From Ramicandelaber brevisporus (lineage: Eukaryota; Kickxellomycota; Ramicandelaberales; Ramicandelaberaceae): a stretch of 18,696 nucleotides of DNA. Below are positions 8,499 through 16,600 of this stretch, one piece after another. Numbering within the stretch: position 1 is the first letter of the stretch; every line of letters starts with the position of its first letter. Where the stretch lies: the NCBI GenBank assembly GCA_025201865.1, contig MU602748.1:29237-47932 (forward strand). The letters run 5' to 3'. The translations under genes were made by a program, and so were the position numbers. Under the pieces are notes generated by a model, which was given only the letters and a program-made list of their open reading frames with translations, was not told the DNA's origin and ran no database searches.

Positions 8499-9260
8499 CT
8501 ACTCGCACCAACGGAACCTTCCCGCGCACTTACCGTTAGGACAGCAAATTGGTGTGGCCAAGCCGTGCTTTTCACAGTCCTTATCTATCACACATCCACC
8601 TTTGGGTGGGCCAAGGCATTTCTTATCGTGTCCACAACCATAAAGACAATCAGGATTACCTTTGCATGGCTCTCCGATCTTCTTGTACTTTGGTTCGACA
8701 CAGCGTCCATTATGACACACCAGAGGACCAAAACAGTTAACAGAGCCTTTGCACTTATCACCAACAGCGCTCTCGTGAGTGCAAAGCTTCTCTGAGCCAT
8801 CATCCGTGATCGATTTGCAGGGTACATCATCCATACAATCGTTCTTACTGGAGCACCTACCATGATATGTCTTGCAGCGCTCATTTTGGCACCTTGCATA
8901 GATAGGTAATTCTAAGTCCCCTGAGCTCGGATAACCATGGCATTCAATATCAGCCTTGCACGCAGACCCAACAGGTTTTTGAGCAACACACTTTTTCTGT
9001 GAACACCAGAGGTAATAATTACAATCTTCGTGCTCATCACAATGTTCACCCTTCTTGGCCGGAGATCGAAAACAAGTTTTCCCAAAGCACTTGGTATGTG
9101 GAGGACAGTGCGAGCTGTCTTTGTTTTTGCACGTCTTGTCATAACACTTGCCTTTGACACAGTCTGGTGTTGTCAATCCGTGCTTGTTACAGTCAGCCTT
9201 ACTTTTGCAGGCAATGGCAAGTGCAGCAAACAGCGCAGCGGCGACGAAAAGAACCTTCAT
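8499..9260 (-). CDS. Secreted cysteine-rich modular protein (Dickkopf-N-like pattern)
   Basis: The protein has 253 residues from the first real ATG (9258-9260). The signal peptide is MKVLFVAAALFAALAIA. The rest holds 34 cysteines, an even number suited to full disulfide pairing. The Cys pattern repeats as modules of roughly 40 residues with C(x5)DC... and closing motifs of the type NG(K/R)C: CVKGKC, CSQKKC, CHNGRC, CPNGKC. First and last modules are clearly related ('ADCNKHGLTTPDCVKGKC' versus 'KDCEKHGLATPICCPNGKC'), which shows internal duplication. The spacing resembles Dickkopf-N/colipase-like Cys-rich domains, but I would not assign a function. Possible roles are cell-surface or extracellular binding. 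The last module contains a donor-like GTAAGT at 8528-8533. Reading through it gives GKC as in the other modules, so I keep the unspliced end. Confidence 0.75.
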   Translation of the reverse strand: MKVLFVAAALFAALAIACKSKADCNKHGLTTPDCVKGKCYDKTCKNKDSSHCPPHTKCFGKTCFRSPAKKGEHCDEHEDCNYYLWCSQKKCVAQKPVGSACKADIECHGYPSSGDLELPIYARCQNERCKTYHGRCSSKNDCMDDVPCKSITDDGSEKLCTHESAVGDKCKGSVNCFGPLVCHNGRCVEPKYKKIGEPCKGNPDCLYGCGHDKKCLGPPKGGCVIDKDCEKHGLATPICCPNGKCAGRFRWCE

Positions 9261-9870
9261 ATTGATTAAAGTAGTCAAGAAAGTATGTGATAGTTGTTGT
9301 TGCTGTTGCTGCTATTCTGGTAGTGATTATGGAGTGAGAAAGAATGAACAAGAGAAGGATGGAGACGAGTGCAGGTGCAGTTTACGATCGAAAACATATT
9401 CAAGGAGAGCGAGTGAGAAGAACAGGATGAGCTGTCGTGTGTGAATATCCCCCAACTCTTCTTCAGTCTTGATGTGAGAGTGTGAGTGTCAGGTATCATT
9501 AAACACGCCAGAAAGGATGCTGCTTTTCTATGGCTGTAATCGGTTTCGCTGTGCTAGCCTTGACAACACGACTGTCCGTGTCATTTGGATACCGGCAGAT
9601 GAGCGCACCAGATACAATATAGTTGACACCGTCGATGACAAAGATCTGCGAGTACTTGCTGTTGCAAATACCATTCGCCCACCGAGTTTGCACCAGCTGT
9701 TACTTTTCGATGCATTTCAAGTTGAGTTGATTTGCCATTTACTTTGTCATTCCTTCCTGTCATTGTTTGTATTTTAATTTTATGTTTAAAGAGGTAAACA
9801 AAGTTTAAGCATACAGCACAGCTCTTTGGATGGACTTAACTATTGAAAAAGACATTATTGGAAACAAGAA
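9261..9870. other. Gap between the Cys-rich and F-box-like genes; no firm gene
   Basis: The left end is the leader/promoter of the minus-strand Cys-rich gene, including a CAACAGCAAC-type repeat near 9294-9313. The middle (9499-9693, minus) is an open frame without an ATG whose residues look protein-like (NGICNSKYSQIFVIDGVNYI) but match nothing I know. The right end, after about 9770, is AT-rich 3' flank of the F-box-like gene. I see no RNA gene. Confidence 0.5.
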
Positions 9871-11700
9871 TTAAAATATGATTTGATCATCCGATTCATA
9901 AGAATCACTAGCTTCTCCATCACTGAAATCGCTAAAATCACTATCGTCACTAGATTCCTCGCTAGATTCCATATCACTATTATACTCGCTAATCTCACTA
10001 TCATCTTCGTCGCTATCACTATCGTCATTTATAGTCTCGTGAATTAACTTGACATTAGGGAATCCTTCGGCAATAATTGAGAGCAATTCTGACGTAACTT
10101 TGTCGAACTTTATCGATTTAATGTTCGGAGCGGCAGCTACCATCGTAACAACTAACGCAAATGACCAATCGTGATAGAATTTAAATCCAACCTTTTCAAA
10201 CTCTATATGCCGAATTTTTGCTCCATGTTTATCGCTCTTCATCATGTTGTTAAGTTGCTGAATCTGAGTAATCTTTTTAAATGCACTTACTGGGTTATCC
10301 AGATCACATTCTATGATCGTGAGTTTTTCTAATTTGGGTAGCATGTAAAGCATCTCCAGGCAGTCGCTTGTCATAGTTAAAGAACGAACCCGAATATCTC
10401 TCAATCGTGAATTCTTGATGTACAGTAAGTCGCTCTCTTCGTTGTCGTCGCCAGTATCATCTACAGCTTCACCATGTAACCTTTTGTGTATATCGAGTAC
10501 AATGAAAAGAGTTTCCAACATGGGGAGTCTCTTTACAATGTCCACTAAACTAAAGTGCTTGGTCTGGTCATTATTAATTCCAAAGGACATAGGTTGTACA
10601 TCAAGATTAATAATCTGTGGATTATGATCCAGTACTGTATACAATCTTGACGAGGTGGTAATTCCATAAAGGTTCATGGATGATACTGTTGGCCAGCATT
10701 GATTGAGGACTGGATGCACAAACGCTGGATCCATAGACATTGTATCTTGGTCACAACTTCTCACATAGAAGGTCATTGTCTCAATTCGAGGAAACTTCGC
10801 CGGAGTAAAGTCGGCATAGTCATAGACTACAGAGGATGCACAGCACAATTTAACACAAAGGGCTTCCAAGCATGAGAACACAAATGATACATCGTTTCCA
10901 GATAGAGCTGGCTGGCTGTAGATAATCTCATTGAGGTGAGCGATACAAGGCGAACCAGATACAGAGGTGTAGAGATAAGGTATATTAGTAAGATGAGAGC
11001 CGATTACCGCCATTTGCTCAGCTGTTGGCATATAGAAGGGACACCCCTTTATGGTAATCTCGAGGTTATCAATCTGCACCGGTGTGACTTTTACCACAAA
11101 ATTGGCCATATCAGCCCATGGATAGTTGTAACCGTGTGGCATAAATACAAGTTTGAGTCTCCGGAGACGCTGCCAGTTCTGATTCTGCTGACGGCTAACC
11201 AATGCATCTGCAAGAGGTTCCAAGCAGAGTTGATGATAGTTTGGGCCAAAGGCTACTTCCAGCGACCGCAATCCATGGAGTCCTGACACTGCTCTGATCA
11301 AATAAAGAGCCTGTTTCTTATTACTGCCATCGTTGCCAACATCAAAGTTGAATACAGCCACATTTGGTAGCAGCCGGGTGAGGTCGATGCTGCGATCCAG
11401 CCCATAGAGGATACCTCGAAAGTAAACACGACGAACGAGGCGACCATATCGAGCAAATGCCGATGCGCGAGTTGTCTTGGAAGCACGACTGCTGAAGACT
11501 TTCTTGTCAATGCAACGCCAAACACAGCGAGCAAACAGCTCGTGAAAACCAAAGGACACAGTCAGAAGACGAGCTGCCGTTCTTCTATCAACGAACTGCG
11601 TGACATACTCCCGCAGATCAAACGGCAGATCAGACAGTCTGAAGTAGCTGGCAACAGCAGTAGTCTCAACCTCAGAGATGCGAACTTGTTTGGTAGTCAT
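9871..11700 (-). CDS. F-box-like/solenoid protein with acidic C-terminal tail
   Basis: The protein has 609 residues and starts at the ATG before TTKQVRISEV; the frame runs further upstream but without another good start. Residues about 22-62 resemble an F-box ('LSDLPFDLREYVTQFVDRRT', then AARLLTVSFGFHELFARCVWRCI). After that come irregular LRR-like strands (LRSLEVAF, LRRLKLVFMP, IDNLEITIKGCPF, LEKLTIIECDLD) through about residue 550. The last 50 residues are almost all Asp, Ser and Glu. F-box proteins act as substrate adaptors of SCF ubiquitin ligases by binding SKP1, and the solenoid would bind the target. The sequence is divergent, so the SCF role is an inference. Families of such proteins are abundant in some early fungal lineages. 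A 5' leader with TTTTG repeats precedes the start. Confidence 0.7.
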   Translation of the reverse strand: MTTKQVRISEVETTAVASYFRLSDLPFDLREYVTQFVDRRTAARLLTVSFGFHELFARCVWRCIDKKVFSSRASKTTRASAFARYGRLVRRVYFRGILYGLDRSIDLTRLLPNVAVFNFDVGNDGSNKKQALYLIRAVSGLHGLRSLEVAFGPNYHQLCLEPLADALVSRQQNQNWQRLRRLKLVFMPHGYNYPWADMANFVVKVTPVQIDNLEITIKGCPFYMPTAEQMAVIGSHLTNIPYLYTSVSGSPCIAHLNEIIYSQPALSGNDVSFVFSCLEALCVKLCCASSVVYDYADFTPAKFPRIETMTFYVRSCDQDTMSMDPAFVHPVLNQCWPTVSSMNLYGITTSSRLYTVLDHNPQIINLDVQPMSFGINNDQTKHFSLVDIVKRLPMLETLFIVLDIHKRLHGEAVDDTGDDNEESDLLYIKNSRLRDIRVRSLTMTSDCLEMLYMLPKLEKLTIIECDLDNPVSAFKKITQIQQLNNMMKSDKHGAKIRHIEFEKVGFKFYHDWSFALVVTMVAAAPNIKSIKFDKVTSELLSIIAEGFPNVKLIHETINDDSDSDEDDSEISEYNSDMESSEESSDDSDFSDFSDGEASDSYESDDQIIF

Positions 11701-11943
11701 TGCGAAAACGTACAAAAACAAAACAAAACAAAACAAAACAATGTTGAGTTTAAGGAGAGGAGAGGAGCAACATTGCACAGGCAAACAAAGAGACAACTGA
11801 TACCTTTTCGTTATGAAAGTGAATCAGAAAATGATGAAGCGAGTATAAACAGGCGGCACATGATGACGAGAATGATATACTATGCTTAAGTAATAGCACT
11901 CGTCGATCATAAACTATCTTAAAAGAAAAAGATTACTATCGAT
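11701..11943. other. Gap upstream of the F-box-like gene, 3' of the paraoxonase-like gene
   Basis: It contains (AAAAC)n at 11713-11740, read as TTTTG repeats on the minus-strand leader of the F-box-like gene. The promoter for that gene must lie here. Nothing else is recognisable. Confidence 0.5.
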
Positions 11944-13146
11944 TTAGAAAGGACAGAGATGTGCGCCGCCACGAAGCACACCACCAACGAGCACTGCATT
12001 CTGGCCTGGCACCTTTGTCGCCACCGACACTGTCGACAGCACCTCTGCATTGGCGTCCACCACCACATACTCCTTCTCCCACTCCAACTTCTTCTCTGAC
12101 TTTGGCGTGAATCTCGCAGCTGCCCATCCGCATTTCAACTCCTGGTTTGTCGGATCGTGCGCCATTGCAAAGAACTCCATTGACTTCAGTACACCACCGG
12201 TGTAAATTGCACCCGTCTCTTTGTCATATCTCACGTTATCCGGGAACACATCGCCGGTGTTAATCACGCTGACCAAGTCCAAGTTTCCAGTGACGATTTG
12301 ACGGTCGTAGACATAGATGCTGTGGGAGGTTGGCGACGCCACGTACACGTTGCGCGCGTCCGGATCAGAAGCGATGCCGTTGGCGTACGGAATATCCTTG
12401 GCGGCAATCGTAATCTCACCAGCTTCGTTGCGGTAGGTGACATAGCCAGTCGGCTTCAAAAATGTCATTTCAAGCATACGGCTGATGGTGCCAGGATCGC
12501 CCATTACGTCGCTCGTTGCATAAAAGCTCTTGGCGGAAAGAGGAACTACCGAGTTGATGTGGTACAGCAGTGGATGTGTGACGGTTTCAACGTGATCCAT
12601 TTCGGGCTTGCCAATTGTATGACGGAATATTTCGATGCTCGACGTGTTATCGCTGCGGTGGTTGACCAGCATCACAATGTTCGTGTCTTTGACAGCTGGA
12701 TCAGAGATTACACCAATGCCGTGCGAGCGATATTCCTCGTTTCCAGTGCGGCTGAATCCATTCAGTGTCATGCGCGCCACAGTCTTTGAGACTGGATCGT
12801 AGGTGAACACGTTGTCGCGGTGAGCAGGTGTTGCTTGCTTGGCGATGCCGGCTGGCGGGAAGAAGCTCCAGCGCTCGCGCAGATTGCCGCAGGCGAGATA
12901 CATTGTGCCAGAGGCGTCGTGAGCAATGACATCCTCGCAGCCTTCGAGACCGGCAACGTCGGGGCCAATGTGCTGGCAGCTTGCAACGTTGGCAGAGGGG
13001 GTGAAGGTTTTGAGGGCGTTGGAGCGCTCGACGATGGGGCGGGCTGCGTAGAAGACGGCAGCAACGCCGGCAAGAACAGGGACGGCGCGGAAGAAGAAGC
13101 GTTCGAAGGCAGTGCCTCTTGGAGAGGAAGCGTCGCTGTGTGACAT
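11944..13146 (-). CDS. Paraoxonase/arylesterase-like six-bladed propeller with N-terminal membrane anchor
   Basis: The protein has 400 residues and starts at the first ATG (MSHSDASS). Residues 16-37 (RFFFRAVPVLAGVAAVFYAA) form a hydrophobic segment, probably a signal anchor as in PON proteins. The PON-family landmarks are in order. E71-D72 (CEDVI) fits the calcium ligands, and H142 (SHGIGV) and H163 (VNHRSDN) fit the catalytic His dyad. N198 (HINSV), N256 (YANGIASDPD) and D303-N304 (FPDNVRYD) fit the remaining catalytic calcium ligands. C57 and C398 could form the closing disulfide of the propeller. The residue after N198 is Ser where PON1 has a structural-calcium Asp. Family members hydrolyse lactones and aryl esters; the substrate here is unknown. 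The gene is divergent from the MadBUB gene. Motif assignment is from recalled family patterns. Confidence 0.85.
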   Translation of the reverse strand: MSHSDASSPRGTAFERFFFRAVPVLAGVAAVFYAARPIVERSNALKTFTPSANVASCQHIGPDVAGLEGCEDVIAHDASGTMYLACGNLRERWSFFPPAGIAKQATPAHRDNVFTYDPVSKTVARMTLNGFSRTGNEEYRSHGIGVISDPAVKDTNIVMLVNHRSDNTSSIEIFRHTIGKPEMDHVETVTHPLLYHINSVVPLSAKSFYATSDVMGDPGTISRMLEMTFLKPTGYVTYRNEAGEITIAAKDIPYANGIASDPDARNVYVASPTSHSIYVYDRQIVTGNLDLVSVINTGDVFPDNVRYDKETGAIYTGGVLKSMEFFAMAHDPTNQELKCGWAAARFTPKSEKKLEWEKEYVVVDANAEVLSTVSVATKVPGQNAVLVGGVLRGGAHLCPF

Positions 13147-13684
13147 GATTATGCAAGGTGTTTCTTGTTGAATATGCAAGAGAATTTGTCAAGAGTGAGA
13201 CTGTGTGTGATAAGAGTGAATAGAAAGGCAAGACAAGAAAAGACTGAACCGCTGAAGCCGAAGCCGAAGCCGAAGCTGAAGCTGAACAAGCAAGTCAGAC
13301 CAGAGTAGTCTCTATGAGATAAAACAGAAAAAAGGAGTCGCCAAAAACTCAACTCAACAGTACCTCCGCTCCATTGACATTTTGCCCACAAAACGCGAAG
13401 GAGAGTATGCCAACAATAGCGAATTGCACAACATTTTCCTCCCACCAATTGTGGTAGGATGAACTGGACACCGTCTCATTGGCTCGTTGAAGAATCAGTA
13501 TCTTGCACATTCCATAATGAGACAGCTTGTGAGTAACTCGGCCGACCGTCCCTTTCCTCTTGATAGAAAAATAATCACAAAAACAAACAAACAAACAAAC
13601 CAGCAACAAAATCAACAAAATCAACAGCAACAACAGCGAAAATCAGAACTTTATTTTCTTTTTCTTTGTTTATACAAACCAGCG
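13147..13684. promoter_or_regulatory. Divergent intergenic region between paraoxonase-like and MadBUB genes
   Basis: Both promoters should lie here. A hexamer repeat of GCYGAA (six units) occupies 13251-13286. Runs of AAAC (about 13574-13598) and CAACA lie just before the MadBUB start and look like an untranslated leader. The MadBUB frame is open back to about 13487 with one more in-frame ATG at 13517. The extra residues would be Asn/Gln/Lys-rich and UTR-like, so 13685 is preferred. Confidence 0.5.
13251..13286. repeat. GCYGAA hexamer repeat, six units
   Basis: Units read GCTGAA, GCCGAA x3, GCTGAA x2. It is non-coding, in the gap between the divergent paraoxonase-like and MadBUB genes. Confidence 0.8.
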
Positions 13685-16600
13685 ATGATAAACAGCAGCA
13701 GTAGTAGCAACGGCACAGCTCGTCGTGGTCTGCAACCCAAGAAAGTGCTGGCGCCAAGGACCGCTTCGTCAACAGATTCCGCCTCTTTGCGGCCGCGCAC
13801 TGTTGACATCTATCAAGGCACCGATGATCTTGAAGGCGGTGATGAAGAGCTTCTCGATAGCATTCAGCCACCAGCACACTCTCCGCACTATAACTCTGTA
13901 CCGGACGACACTGGAGGCACTATAATCGACTTTGACGTAATTGAGCAAGACAAGGAGAACATCCAAGCCATCCCGCAAGGCCGAAGCGCGTCAGCTCTTC
14001 ACAGCATCCTGTCTCTGCGCGATAATGAGCGTTCAAAAAAACTCCGAGATGGCCGCGCGTATCACGAGCGCAGAATTGCCAGCATCGACCTCGAAAACGA
14101 CCATGATCCGCTAGATGCCTACCATCAGTATGCGTGCTGGTTGATTGAGCATTATCCACAGTCGCTGGCCACCCAGGAAAGCGGACTGGTCAAGTTGCTT
14201 GAAAAGGCTACGGAGATGTTTAAAGCGTTTAGACGATACAGAAATGATGCCCGATACGTCAGCATGTGGATTAAATATGCAGAGCTGGAGCGATCCACCG
14301 CAGCCGGTGCAGACACACAGGAGGATGTGTTTGAGTATATGCGGAATAACGAGATTGGATTGGATCTGGCACTGTACTATGAGGAATATGCAAGAGTATT
14401 AGAGTTACATGGGAAGCATCAAAAGGCTGATTTGGTGCTAAAGCAAGGGATTGCACATGGAGCAGATCCTGTGGTGAGACTAAAAAGGAGATATGAGGAG
14501 TTTCAGCAAAGAGTAGCTGCAACTGCGGCGAGAGATGCAAGGCTGGCTGAGGAAGAGCAAAAGCTAAAGGCGAGAGAAGCTAATATTGCTAATCAAATGC
14601 TAACTCCAACTGCCAATAATGTGGTTGGTGGAGGTGGAAGTGAAAGTGGAGGATTGGCCACTGCTGCTACCGCTGCGATGAGACGCGGTCGGGATACTCA
14701 CATCAGCATTGGGAATGATGCTCCAAATAGAACAATATTGGGCATGAAGAAGTCATCTCAGGATTCAACTTCAGTTCATGCCAATGTACGTGGTGGCAGT
14801 GCATTGGGCTTTGGTAATCAAGCTGCAAAGAGCAAGTCGACATTGCCTGTATTCTCAGATGAGCAGCAATCAAACAATGGCAAGTCATCAGTCAGAATTG
14901 GACTCGGATTGGGCAATAAATCAACAGCAACAGCAACAGCAACAGCAGCTGCTCAGAGTGACAGCGAGATTGAAGGAGGTACAGCAGCAGCAGATGATGG
15001 TGGACATTGGGATGAGTTTGGAACTCGTATAACCAGAAGGAAAGAGAATATGCGAGAGCAGTCTTCATGGAAGGGTCTCATGATGCCTCAGAAGGATCGC
15101 ATTGTGGGTTCAGCTGCGTCTGTTGTGGCTGCACGATTCAGACCTGGTCAGTCCTCAGATACAGAGTCATCAGGCAGCAATAATGGCGGCTTTGCTGTAT
15201 TCTGCGATGAGGCAGATGCACCGGAAGCGGCTGCAAGCAAGACTCCGGCTCCTGGAAGTAGGTCTGCTGGACGCGGATTAGCAGTTCGCCCAAAGGCTGC
15301 AACAGTGACAACAGAGCATGCAGCTTCTGATTCTGAGTTGGCATCACCTCCAGCATCGTCTGAACTGCCGCATGCTACTCCATTCAGTCGGAAACCAAAG
15401 GGCTCAGCCACACAACCACAGCAACAATCACAACAATCACAACAACCACAGTCGCGTTCATCGCAGTCGGTGGCATCATCTCGTACTGCACAAGGTGACA
15501 GTATTGCAGTCGATTTGGCCAGTTTGTATCCAAATGGTATCGACAGTGGAGAAGAGTTATCGATTGAAGAAGTTCGAGCTCGATTGTCAAGGTATCAGCT
15601 ACTGCCACTACCTCCGCCTCCTCAATCATCAGCTCGATCGAATGAATACAGCGCTAGATACAATGATGAATCAAGTGATGATAGTGATGGCATGGATGAT
15701 GATGATGATGATCTCGATTATGACAGTGGCTTAATGCGCAGCAAATCATCCAAATCATCGCGCAGTGGCAAGACTCGCAAATCTGAGCACACTATGCAAG
15801 TGTTTCCACTGGAGATGACAACTACAATCAATGTTGGATCAATGGGTCTCATTGCTCAAAAACAACACCAGCAGCAGTCTCAGCAGCAGCAGAAACAGTC
15901 ATCGACAACTCCAGGAGCAACAGCAGTAGCACCAAAACGACGCAAATCAGGTCGCCAAACAATTGGTTCACCAACTATCAACACGAAATTGGCACGGCAA
16001 GAAACACTCGCAATGTGGGGAGGTCGACTCGACATTGACGACGACGATGATGATGACGACGATTTCGATGATGACGATGATGATTTCTACACTCGACAAG
16101 ATTCTCATGGTTCTGCAGTAGCAGCGGCGGCAGCGGCATCTGGTGCACGAGATGATGACATGTACACTACAAATCTGGCTCCACAACAGTCAGCACCTGT
16201 CAAGCCAAAATCAAGTGGAAAGTTGATGATTCACTGCGATGATGGTGATGCATCTGTTCCTGAACAGAGACAGCCATCGACATCTACAGTGCCTCAACAG
16301 TACCACCAGCAAGCTCGACTTGGTCAGTCAAGAACTGGACAGTTGCCGAGCTCACGTGGTTCAATGCTTCCTCCGCCAGCTGCATCCAGCTCAACAACAA
16401 CATCATCGTCAGCATCGACTGCACTAGGCGGCGCATCACGGCCACTTGGTGGATTCGGTTCTAGTGGAGGTGCCAGCAGTGCCAGCAGCAGTAGTCTCAG
16501 TTTGGGCAGTCGCGGATTAGGGTTGGGACAGCGACCACTTGGTCAACAGCCAGCAGCTGAATCGGTGCGTAGTACGATTGGTCTCGGTAGTGGCAGCAGT

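Noticed and set aside
9517-9777. Plus-strand 86-residue frame
   Set aside because: No recognisable domain, poor end (Leu/Phe-rich tail in AT-rich flank) and no promoter or polyadenylation evidence.
9261-9870. tRNA or other small RNA gene
   Set aside because: I looked for A/B-box-like sequence and a cloverleaf and found no convincing set.
13487-13684. N-terminal extension of MadBUB from earlier in-frame starts (ATG at 13517)
   Set aside because: The extension encodes Asn/Gln/Lys-rich and hydrophobic nonsense typical of a leader; MINSSS at 13685 begins sequence that leads into the KEN1 region.
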